Shown here: in pieces, positions 32,774 to 40,674 of the stretch
How the letters are laid out: every line of letters starts with the position of its first letter
How positions within the stretch are numbered: position 1 is the stretch's first letter
Origin: DASPWV01 sp046726375
GTDB taxonomy: Bacteria; Acidobacteriota; Vicinamibacteria; Vicinamibacterales; UBA2999
Direction of reading: 5' to 3'
NCBI GenBank assembly: GCA_046726375.1
Contig: JBKPAJ010000075.1
Span: 1 to 64,000, forward strand
DNA: 64,000 nt
The notes under the pieces: model-generated
Database searches by the model: none
Seen by the model: the letters and a program-made list of their open reading frames with translations, nothing else
What the model was told of the DNA's origin: nothing
Made by a program: the position numbers and the translations under genes

Positions 32774-33376
32774 TTACACTTCGGGCTCAATCAGCGCCAT
32801 TCGTCCGTCGTCGCGACGGTATAACACATTCACCGCATCGGTGTTGGCGTCACGGAATACAACGAACGGCGCCTTCTGCCCTTCGAGCTCGATGGCAGCT
32901 TCTTCGACGGTCATCGGCTTGACGGAATACCGTTCGGCGCGCAGCACGCGCCGATCGCGCTCCGCCACGCGCTGCCGTCGCTCCGATGCCGGTGACAGGC
33001 CGCTCACCGGCTCGGCGAACCGCGAGGCCGCACGGCGCGCCGGACGCGGCGTGTGCACGCTGCGCGCTGCCTGCCCCCGGCGCTTGCGCTCGTGCCACTT
33101 CCCTTTCATCGTCTCCGCCTGGTGCAGCACTTTGGCGACCACGTCGGTCGCCGCCGTCTCCCAGGACGCGGCCTTCGCTACCGCATGAAGGAACTGCTCG
33201 CCACGGGCATGCAGCGTCAGCTCCATCACGTTGTTGATTTTTTCCTTGGTGACCACGACGGTCGCCGAGACGCCGGCATCGTTGACGACGCGATTCACTT
33301 TTTGCAGCTTGCGTTCGACGAGGCGGCGAAGGCCGGGCGAGATTTCTACATGTCGTCCTGTCAGTTCAACGCGCAT
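32774..33376 (-). CDS. hpf: ribosome hibernation promoting factor, long form
   Basis: 200 residues. The N-terminal HPF/YfiA domain (1-100: MRVELTGRHVEISPGLR ... VELTLHARGEQFLHAVA) binds 30S. A basic Arg/Ala-rich linker (about 105-145) follows, then the C-terminal dimerisation domain (YSVKPMTVEEAAIELE ... PFVVFRDANTDAVNVLYRRDDG). Long HPF alone dimerises 70S ribosomes into 100S. It lies right after rpoN, a conserved order in many bacteria. Confidence 0.93.
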   Translation of the reverse strand: MRVELTGRHVEISPGLRRLVERKLQKVNRVVNDAGVSATVVVTKEKINNVMELTLHARGEQFLHAVAKAASWETAATDVVAKVLHQAETMKGKWHERKRRGQAARSVHTPRPARRAASRFAEPVSGLSPASERRQRVAERDRRVLRAERYSVKPMTVEEAAIELEGQKAPFVVFRDANTDAVNVLYRRDDGRMALIEPEV

Positions 33377-33391
33377 CGGACCTGAGTGGAA

Positions 33392-34819
33392 TCAGAAAAG
33401 GACCTTCCGCTGGTTGGAGGTCGGTATTTTCAGCTCTTCTCGGTACTTCGCAATCGTGCGGCGCGCCAGCATCAGACCTTCACGCTGCAGGATGCTCACG
33501 ATCTTCGAATCGGACAAGGGCTTGCGTGGATCTTCGGCTTCGATGATCTTCCGGATTCGCTGCTTGATGGTGACCGACGAGACGGCATCGCCGTACGAGC
33601 TGCTGATGCCGCTATGGAAAAAGTACTTCATCTCGAACACGCCCTGTGGCGTGTGCATGTATTTATTCGTGACCACGCGGCTCACCGTCGATTCGTGCAT
33701 GCCGATGTCGTTAGCGACATCGCGCAGCACGAGCGGCCGCAGGTGCTCGATGCCGTGATCGAGAAAGTCGCGCTGGAAGTTGATGATGCTGGTCGCGACC
33801 TTGTGGATCGTCTTCTGACGCTGCTCGACCGACTTGATCAACCACAGCGCTGAGCGGAACTTGTCTTTGACGTAGGCGCGCGTCTCGTCGCTGTTCTCCG
33901 TGCCCTTGTCGAGCAGCCGGCGGTACGTGGGGCTGATCCGCAACTGCGGCAATCCCTCTTCGTTGAGCACCGCCACATACTGATCCTCGACCTTGACGAC
34001 GTAGACGTCGGGAATCACGTACTGCGACTGTTTCGGGTTGTAACGGCTGCCCGGCTTGGGATCGAGATGCTTGATGATCTCGATGTGCTGTTTCAGTTCT
34101 TCGATGTTGACGCCGAGCTTTTTCGCGAGCTCGGGAATCTGGTGGTTCTGCAGCAGGCGCAAGTACTCGGTGACGATGCGCTCGGTCGCCGTGCCTTCGA
34201 GGCCGATGTGGCGCAGCTGCAGCGTCAAGCATTCCTGGAGATCGCGGGCGGCGACGCCGATGGGATCGAAGCCGTGGATTAACTTGAGGGCGCGCTCCAC
34301 TTCCTCTATCGGCCAGGGGCCCATGTTGGCGATCTCGTCGACCGAGGCGACGAGATAGCCGTCGTCATCGAGATTGCCGATGATCGCTTCGCCGATGTCG
34401 CGCAGCTGCTCGTCGTCGGTCTGGATGGTGAGCTGCCAGCTGAGATGATCGGTGAGCGAATCGCTCGTCGACAGTGTGTTCTCGATCGGCGGCAACTCCT
34501 TGACCTCCTGCGGGGCGCGCGGTCGGTAGCCGTCGTCGAGGTACTCGCCGAAGAAATACTCGTAATCCTGGTCGTCCCACGTATCGTTTTTCTGCTGCGC
34601 AGGCGCTTCGGGCTCTTTTTCGGCAGCCGGTTGCGCATCGGCGGCCTGCAACTCTTCCGTCGGGACTTCCTCGAGCAGAGGGTTTTCCACCACCTCCTGA
34701 TTCAGAAGATCCGCCAACTCCAACGTGGACATCGGCAGCAGCTTGATGGCCTGCTGCAGCGACGGCGTCAGGATCAGCTTCTGCGCGAGTTTGGTTTGAA
34801 GCTTCTGCTGAATAGCCAT
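33392..34819 (-). CDS. rpoN: RNA polymerase sigma-54 factor
   Basis: A 475-residue sigma-54. Region I is Gln/Leu-rich (QQKLQTKLAQKLILTPSLQQAIKLLPM), followed by an acidic region II (about 45-105), the core-binding region, the helix-turn-helix VANDIGMHESTVSRVVTNKYMHTPQG, and the RpoN box ARRTIAKYREEL near the C-terminus that contacts the -24 element. I chose the ATG at 34819 (MAIQQKLQTK); upstream codons in frame look non-coding. It requires an AAA+ activator, none of which is in the window. Confidence 0.95.
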   Translation of the reverse strand: MAIQQKLQTKLAQKLILTPSLQQAIKLLPMSTLELADLLNQEVVENPLLEEVPTEELQAADAQPAAEKEPEAPAQQKNDTWDDQDYEYFFGEYLDDGYRPRAPQEVKELPPIENTLSTSDSLTDHLSWQLTIQTDDEQLRDIGEAIIGNLDDDGYLVASVDEIANMGPWPIEEVERALKLIHGFDPIGVAARDLQECLTLQLRHIGLEGTATERIVTEYLRLLQNHQIPELAKKLGVNIEELKQHIEIIKHLDPKPGSRYNPKQSQYVIPDVYVVKVEDQYVAVLNEEGLPQLRISPTYRRLLDKGTENSDETRAYVKDKFRSALWLIKSVEQRQKTIHKVATSIINFQRDFLDHGIEHLRPLVLRDVANDIGMHESTVSRVVTNKYMHTPQGVFEMKYFFHSGISSSYGDAVSSVTIKQRIRKIIEAEDPRKPLSDSKIVSILQREGLMLARRTIAKYREELKIPTSNQRKVLF

Positions 34820-34909
34820 GTCGTCGAGGCGACAATCGTCCTTCGGCAAGGCTCAGGACGACCGCAAGCCAAGTCAGGCGGTCGCATGAGTCGTGCCAAC
34901 CTGTCCATC

Positions 34910-35635
34910 TTAGTCCAGTCGGAAGTCGGTCCCGAGATAAATCCGACGCACCTCGTCATCCGCAGCCAACTGATCGGGGGTACCGCTGCGAAAAATGGTG
35001 CCGTCTGTGACGATGTATGCACGGTCGGTAATGCGCAGCGTTTCACGCACGTTGTGGTCGGTAATGAGCACGCCGATGCCACGCTCCTTCAGATGAAAGA
35101 TGATCTTCTGAATGTCTGTGACCGCGATGGGATCGATGCCGGCAAACGGCTCGTCGAGGAGCATGAATTGCGGCGCCATGACCAGGGCGCGCGTGATTTC
35201 AGCACGGCGCCGCTCGCCGCCGGAGAGCGTGTAGGCTGGTGCCGACGCCAACGGCGTCAGATTCAGCTCAGCGAGCAGATCTCGCAGACGTGTCCGTCGC
35301 GTTTCCGGATCGAGGTTGAGCGTTTCCAAAATGGCGAGAATGTTTTGCTCAACCGTGAGGCCGCGAAAGATCGAAGGTTCCTGGGGAAGATAGCCGATGC
35401 CTTTGCGCGCGCGCATATACATCGGATCGTCGGTGAGATCTTCGCCGTCGAAGAAGACGCGGCCGCGGTCGGGCGCGGTGAGGCCGACCGTCATGTAAAA
35501 GGTTGTGGTTTTGCCGGCGCCGTTGGGACCGAGCAGGCCGACGACTTCGCCGGAGGTAACCTCGAGATTGACATCGCGTACGACGGTGCGCCCGCCGTAC
35601 GACTTGGTCAGTCCCTCTGTCCGGAGTGTCGACAT
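34910..35635 (-). CDS. lptB: LPS export ABC transporter ATP-binding protein
   Basis: A 241-residue ABC ATPase. Walker A is GLLGPNGAGKTTTFYM, with Q-loop GIGYLPQEPSIFRGLTV, signature LSGGERRRAEITRAL and Walker B MLLDEPFAGIDPIAV, then H-loop ITDHNVRETL. The YMRARKGIGYLPQE segment is diagnostic of LptB rather than other ABC proteins. It powers the LptFG permease, which in this genome is a fused protein 21 kb away. It directly follows the LptC-LptA fusion gene with no gap. Confidence 0.95.
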   Translation of the reverse strand: MSTLRTEGLTKSYGGRTVVRDVNLEVTSGEVVGLLGPNGAGKTTTFYMTVGLTAPDRGRVFFDGEDLTDDPMYMRARKGIGYLPQEPSIFRGLTVEQNILAILETLNLDPETRRTRLRDLLAELNLTPLASAPAYTLSGGERRRAEITRALVMAPQFMLLDEPFAGIDPIAVTDIQKIIFHLKERGIGVLITDHNVRETLRITDRAYIVTDGTIFRSGTPDQLAADDEVRRIYLGTDFRLD

Positions 35636-37720
35636 TCAGTCGCGGGGTGACTCCGGGCAGTTGGTGTTGCCCTTGGTCTGGGTGCGTTGCTCCTCGTTGC
35701 CGTCGATCGAAATCCTATCGGACCCTCTGAAGAAGGTCAACGTGCGGCCCGTAGTTTCGCGGCACGATTCGATGTATCGCACTGGCGCCCCCACGAGTCG
35801 GTATTGCTCGTCGGTCGGAAGATACGTGAGGCGAGTGCCGGACGCCTGCCGATTTTCGATCAAGACGCGAACGGTCTGGCCTTGCGCCTCCATCCTCTCG
35901 AGGGTGTTGTCCTCTGGCGCCAGCACGAGCTCGATTTGATCGGCGCGCAAATTGCCCTGCACGCCGTCGAGTTGTGCGTTTTTCGTGAAAATCGCGCGCC
36001 GCTTCGCGTCCACGAACTCGAATTGGTTGGCACGGCCGATCGAGGTCGACGGCGCGGACCCGTCCGCGGCTTTGCCCGCGATAGGAAGCACGGACACGAC
36101 GTTGCCGGTCGCAAGCAGGTTTCCTTCACGATCGTCGAGCGTGAGGGCGTCGCCTTTGATTGACGTGGCCCCCTGCAGCAGCCAGACGCCTTTTGTGAAT
36201 GTGCTCTTACCCTCTGCCTCGTCGTAGTTGAACTGATCCGCCTTGATCGTGACCGGTTCGGTGTCCTTCAGCAGCGTGGTCCCGCGCTCCCCCGCTTGCC
36301 GGCGGCCTGCGCCGAAGGTCGTGGTCACGCCACCGGCCGCGTTCATGCGTCTTGGCGTCAGCGTCACGTCGATCGAAGGCGCGTCGATGGTGACGCGCTC
36401 ATCGTTGACCCGCGGCATTGGTCCTTCCTTCGGACTGGATACCGTCAGCACGCCTTTGGTGACCTCGTAGCGGCAATCGGCGCTCGCCGCCCGCAACGCA
36501 CCTTCCGCGAACGTGAACCCGCCGGTGAAGATCGCGGTCTCGACCGCGCCGCTCGATCCGAGGTCGACCTTGAGCGTGCGTCCCTTGGCCACACGCCGCG
36601 CTCCGTTCGCCGCCGGCTCGTTGAATTCGGTGCCACCGTCAAAGGTCAGCGAGGTGAGGCCTTTTCCTGCTGCCCCCGTTCCTTGCAGCGAGCTGGCCGT
36701 GATCGTGCGCTGCGGCGTGGTGCCGACCGCAAGCAGTTCCATACGGACGTTGTCCTGGCTGGACAGCTGTGTGACCGAGCCGTCGGCCGCAAGCGCGACG
36801 TCGATGTACTGGGCGAAGAGCTGCTGCGCCGGCGACCCGTCAGCGCGCCCAAGATGCGCCACCGACTGCCCGGCCAATACGGCGTGTTCGAGCGTGCGTC
36901 CATCCGCCGCATAGTCGAGATTGATATCGCGCGCTTCCATGAACTGCACCGCGCCCATCGTGCCGCCGCCGGTGATGTGTGCACCGGCGCGCAGCTCGAT
37001 GCGATCCGGCTCGTCGATCTGCGCCTGCATGAACATCGTCGCTTGTTCGGCGGTGATCACTTGCGCGCCGCGCGTCATGCGCACGGTGCGCTCGAATTGC
37101 GCGTAGCGCTGCATCCGCGAATAGCCTGCAGTGCCCGCAACGACTTCCATCGGCGGTTCTTTCTGCGTCGCGGCAAACTTGACGACCGCCTGATTCAGTA
37201 ACCACAAGGCATCTTGCTGGCGGTCATAGGTGAAGCCAACGCCTGTGCCCGACATGTTTTGGCGCTGAAACTTGACCGGTCCGGATCCTTTGAGAATGCC
37301 TTCCGCCTCGGTGAACGTTGCCTGGTCGGTGGTGACGAGCAGCCCGTCGGAGGTGAGCAGCGAAACGCCGCCGCGAACATCGTAGGAACTCCGCTCCGCG
37401 CCCACCCACGCATCCTGCCCACCAACGACAAACGATCGCCCGCCGCGATTATCGACCGTGGCTTTGAAGGCGACGAGCTTGGTGCGGCCGTCTTCGTACG
37501 TAATCTGGTTGGCAAACTCCACCCGAACGTCGCGGCGCTCGGCTTTGAGCTGGACGACGTCGCCGCCTCGGATTTCGACGCTCGATTTGGGATCGAGGCG
37601 CTCGGGGCGCGACAGAGACGTGGCAGGCGCGCGCTGACGCATCAGCAGCACGACGGCGAGGACGGCGCCGACAAACACGACCGCCAGGACGAGCCGCGCC
37701 CGGCGTTGCCAGCGAGTCAT
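35636..37720 (-). CDS. LptC-LptA fusion, periplasmic LPS transport bridge
   Basis: 694 residues. The N-terminal TM anchor (LVLAVVFVGAVLAVVLLM, 10-28) and LptC-like domain (about 40-210) carry KLVAFKATVDNRGGRSFVVGGQDAWV and ALWLLNQAVVKF. A long middle made of more LptA/OstA-like beta-jellyroll repeats follows, then a C-terminal LptA/OstA domain (about 490-660) with VTIKADQFNYDEAEGKSTFTKG and LTLDDREGNLLATGNVV. In E. coli LptC (191 aa) and LptA (185 aa) are separate. This one chain is long enough to span the periplasm with several jellyrolls. I chose ATG 37720; a TTG precedes it. It sits directly before lptB. Confidence 0.82.
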   Translation of the reverse strand: MTRWQRRARLVLAVVFVGAVLAVVLLMRQRAPATSLSRPERLDPKSSVEIRGGDVVQLKAERRDVRVEFANQITYEDGRTKLVAFKATVDNRGGRSFVVGGQDAWVGAERSSYDVRGGVSLLTSDGLLVTTDQATFTEAEGILKGSGPVKFQRQNMSGTGVGFTYDRQQDALWLLNQAVVKFAATQKEPPMEVVAGTAGYSRMQRYAQFERTVRMTRGAQVITAEQATMFMQAQIDEPDRIELRAGAHITGGGTMGAVQFMEARDINLDYAADGRTLEHAVLAGQSVAHLGRADGSPAQQLFAQYIDVALAADGSVTQLSSQDNVRMELLAVGTTPQRTITASSLQGTGAAGKGLTSLTFDGGTEFNEPAANGARRVAKGRTLKVDLGSSGAVETAIFTGGFTFAEGALRAASADCRYEVTKGVLTVSSPKEGPMPRVNDERVTIDAPSIDVTLTPRRMNAAGGVTTTFGAGRRQAGERGTTLLKDTEPVTIKADQFNYDEAEGKSTFTKGVWLLQGATSIKGDALTLDDREGNLLATGNVVSVLPIAGKAADGSAPSTSIGRANQFEFVDAKRRAIFTKNAQLDGVQGNLRADQIELVLAPEDNTLERMEAQGQTVRVLIENRQASGTRLTYLPTDEQYRLVGAPVRYIESCRETTGRTLTFFRGSDRISIDGNEEQRTQTKGNTNCPESPRD

Positions 37721-37741
37721 CAACCCATTCTATCGGCGCCG

Positions 37742-39451
37742 CTAGCGAAAATCTTCGACGCGGAGTTCGAGGTAGGTTTCGCCCTGAAACTCGTTTTGTT
37801 CGAGCGAAAACGCGAGTTCGACGCCGGCTTTCTGATCGGTGAGCGCCGCTTCACGTTCGGCCGCGTTCCAGTGAATCGCGCGGAACGTGCGGCCGTCCTG
37901 CCGAAAGGCCATCTTCAGGTGCCGATCCTTCAACTTGCGCGGCCCGTCGATGACCTGGACGGGGCCGGTATGGAAGATCGGCTTCGCGTTTCCCGGCCCG
38001 AACGGCGCCAGCGTGCCGAGCTCCGAAACGACCTGGCTGCCGATATTGCCAAACGTCAGCGGGCCATCGAGCCAAAGGCGCGGGCGGAGGTCATCCGGAC
38101 CGAGGCGCGCCTCGCCCCACTCGTTGACCGCCTGCCTGAATGCCTTGATCCGATTGGCATCGAGCTGCAGTCCTGCGGCCTGCTTGTGGCCACCGAACCG
38201 AAGCAGCATCGGCGCACACGATTCGAGCGCGCCAAGGATGTCAAAACCGGGAATGCTGCGGCACGAACCATGCGCGATGCCATCTTCGATCGACAGCACA
38301 ATTGTCGGGCGATAAAACGTGTCGACGATTTTTGACGCGACGATCCCGATTACGCCGCGGTGCCATCCGTCGCCGGCCACCACCAACACCGAGCGCGAGC
38401 CGATCTCGGGATCGGTCTCGATGATCCTGCGTGCCTTGGCGACGATGTCCTGCTCTTCCTGGCGGCGGCGGTTGTTCTCGGCTTCGAGTTGCTCGGCGAG
38501 CTCGCGCGCTTCGTGCGCCATGCCTTCATCGGCCGCCAGCAGCAGGCGCGTCGCGATGTCGGGCGTGCTCATCCGCCCGGCGGCGTTGACCCGCGGCGCA
38601 ACCATGAAGGCGATGTGATAGCTGTCGATGGTTTTGCCGGTGAGGCCGGCAACGTCAAGCAGCGCGCGCAGGCCGACCTTGTGTGGTCCGCGCGACAGCA
38701 TTTGCAGCCCGAGCTTTGCGATCACGCGATTCTCGCCAACGAGCGGTACGACGTCGGCAAGCGTGCCGATGGCCGCAACCTTCACGAACGCGGGCAGCCA
38801 GTGGGTGCGTCCCGCGCGATGACAGAGCGCCTGCACCAGCTTCAGCGCCACCCCGACGCCGGCGAGATGTTTGTCCGGGTATTCACAATCGTGGCGTTTG
38901 GGATTCACGACCGCGAGTGCAGGCGGGAGCTCCGTATCCGGCTCGTGATGATCGGTGATGATCAAATCGACGCCCAGCGCGCGCGCGCGCCGCGCGGCGT
39001 CCGCGCCGCGGATACCGCAGTCGACGGAGACGACAACATGCACGCCTTGTGCGTGGAGCCGATCGAGCGCCGCGGGCTGCAAGCCGTATCCATCGCGCAA
39101 GCGCTCCGGGATGAAGTGGACGACATCTCCGCCGAGAAGCTCCAGCGCGCGCCGCAGGATCACCGTGGAAGTGATGCCGTCCACGTCGTAGTCGCCGTGC
39201 ACGGCAATGCGTTCGCGCTGCGCGATGGCGCGCAGCAACCGATCGACCGCTGGTGCCATGTCGGCAAGGCGCATCGGGTCGAGGAGATGCTCGAGCGACG
39301 GGTTCAAAAAGCGCGACGCCTCGTCCACGCTGCCGAGACCGCGAATCGCCAGGAAACGCGCGATAACCGGCGACACCTTCAGCTCGTGCGCAAGCGTCGT
39401 GGCGCAGGTTTCATCACAGGTATGCGTTTGCCAGATCAGGGGCGCGGCCAT
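37742..39451 (-). CDS. recJ: single-stranded-DNA-specific exonuclease RecJ
   Basis: A 569-residue DHH-family 5'-3' exonuclease. Catalytic motifs are VHGDYDVDGITSTVIL, VSVDCGIRGADAAR, ITDHHEP and AGVGVALKLVQAL. The DHHA1 motif SVLVVAGDGWHRGVIGIVASKI and RFGGHKQAAGLQL follow, and the C-terminal OB domain is from about 460. Length is typical. It lies between accA (1 nt gap) and lptCA. Confidence 0.94.
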   Translation of the reverse strand: MAAPLIWQTHTCDETCATTLAHELKVSPVIARFLAIRGLGSVDEASRFLNPSLEHLLDPMRLADMAPAVDRLLRAIAQRERIAVHGDYDVDGITSTVILRRALELLGGDVVHFIPERLRDGYGLQPAALDRLHAQGVHVVVSVDCGIRGADAARRARALGVDLIITDHHEPDTELPPALAVVNPKRHDCEYPDKHLAGVGVALKLVQALCHRAGRTHWLPAFVKVAAIGTLADVVPLVGENRVIAKLGLQMLSRGPHKVGLRALLDVAGLTGKTIDSYHIAFMVAPRVNAAGRMSTPDIATRLLLAADEGMAHEARELAEQLEAENNRRRQEEQDIVAKARRIIETDPEIGSRSVLVVAGDGWHRGVIGIVASKIVDTFYRPTIVLSIEDGIAHGSCRSIPGFDILGALESCAPMLLRFGGHKQAAGLQLDANRIKAFRQAVNEWGEARLGPDDLRPRLWLDGPLTFGNIGSQVVSELGTLAPFGPGNAKPIFHTGPVQVIDGPRKLKDRHLKMAFRQDGRTFRAIHWNAAEREAALTDQKAGVELAFSLEQNEFQGETYLELRVEDFR

Positions 39452-39452
39452 A

Positions 39453-40421
39453 TCAGCTCCCCTCGATGATGCCGACCGAACCCATGCGGCGGAATTTTTG
39501 ATAGCGCGCGTCGAGCCGGCTCTCGACGTCGACGGCGCGAGCGGCGGCGAGCGCGCGATCGAGGGCTGTGTCGAGCATCGCCGCGGCCTGCGCCGGATCG
39601 GTGTGCGCGCCGCCGACAGGCTCCGGAACGATTTCGTCGATGACGCCGAGCTGCACCAGATCCGGCGCCGTCAGCTTCAGCGCTTCGGCCGCTTCGATTT
39701 TGCGACCCGCGTCGCGCCACAAAATGGCGGCACATCCCTCGGGAGGAATGACGCTGTAAATCGCAAACTCGTGCATCAGGATGCGATCGCCCACGGCGAT
39801 CCCGAGCGCGCCCCCGCTCCCGCCTTCCCCGTGCACAACGACGATCACCGGCACGCCCAGCAGCGTCATCTCGCGAAGATTGAGTGCGATCGCTTCGGCG
39901 ACGCCGCGCTCCTCCGATTCGATGCCTGGATAGGCCGCGGGTGTGTCGACGAAGCACACGATCGAGCGGCCGAACTTCTCCGCCAGGAGCATCGCCTTGA
40001 GGGCTTTGCGATAGCCTTCGGGACGGGCGTAGCCGAAGTTTCGGTAAATCTTCTGCTTCGTGTCGCTGCCCTTCTGATGCCCCACCACCAGGATTTCTTC
40101 ACCGCGATATCGCGCCATGCCGGCCACGATCGCGTGATCGTCGGCAAAGCGACGATCGCCGCGCATTTCGACGAAGTCGGTGCAGAGCCGCTCGACGTAA
40201 TCGAGCGTGGTCGGGCGAGACGGGTGGCGCGCGACGAGCACACGCTGCCACGGCGTGAGCCGGCTGTAGATGTCGCCGCGAATTTGCGTAATGCGCTGTT
40301 CGAGCCTCTCGATATCCTGCCGGCGCTGCTCGGTTTCGGGCAGCTTCGAGAGCGCCTCGATCTCTTTCATCAGGATGCCGATCGGTTCCTCGAACTCCAG
40401 CAGTTCAGGCGGCATGCGCAC
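39453..40421 (-). CDS. accA: acetyl-CoA carboxylase carboxyltransferase subunit alpha
   Basis: A 322-residue AccA, which carries the carboxyltransferase reaction (carboxybiotin to malonyl-CoA) together with AccD, not in this window. Signatures are WQRVLVARHPSRPTTLDYV, RNFGYARPEGYRKALKAM, CFVDTPAAYPGIESEERGVAEAIA and VIVVVHGEGGSGGALGIAVGDRILM, which bind the acetyl-CoA/biotin. The start is GTG 40421 with an in-frame ATG two codons later. It is preceded by a long ACGCAGATGAA repeat region. Confidence 0.95.
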   Translation of the reverse strand: MRMPPELLEFEEPIGILMKEIEALSKLPETEQRRQDIERLEQRITQIRGDIYSRLTPWQRVLVARHPSRPTTLDYVERLCTDFVEMRGDRRFADDHAIVAGMARYRGEEILVVGHQKGSDTKQKIYRNFGYARPEGYRKALKAMLLAEKFGRSIVCFVDTPAAYPGIESEERGVAEAIALNLREMTLLGVPVIVVVHGEGGSGGALGIAVGDRILMHEFAIYSVIPPEGCAAILWRDAGRKIEAAEALKLTAPDLVQLGVIDEIVPEPVGGAHTDPAQAAAMLDTALDRALAAARAVDVESRLDARYQKFRRMGSVGIIEGS

Positions 40422-40429
40422 CCGTTTGG

Positions 40430-40665
40430 CCGCAGATGAAACGCAGATAGACGCCGATGAAACGCGGATAGACGCAGATGAAACGCAGATGGGACGCAGA
40501 TGAACGTAGATAGACGCAGAGGCGCCTTTGGATCGGGATGAGCAGTACCTTCCTTTTCAACGCCGAGGCGCCAAAAGGCGGCTGTTTGTCTGCCACGATC
40601 CAAACCAACATCCTGCGGTCATCTCTGTTCATCTGTGTTCATCTGCGCCTAACGTATCTGCGTCC
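40430..40665. repeat. ACGCAGATGAA repeat array with complementary right arm
   Basis: Left arm 40430-40522 holds about eight imperfect ACGCAGATGAA/ACGCAGATAG units. The right arm 40611-40665 holds their complements (TTCATCTGTGTTCATCTGCG). The 88-bp centre is unique and carries a GGCGCC inverted pair. The whole can fold into a large cruciform. It fills most of the 253-bp dnaE-accA gap and encodes nothing visible. Confidence 0.75.
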
Positions 40666-40674
40666 ATCGGCGGC

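Noticed and set aside
34445..35650. 401-residue plus-strand frame across rpoN and lptB
   Set aside because: It spans two well-recognised minus-strand genes and their gap, with no domain of its own.
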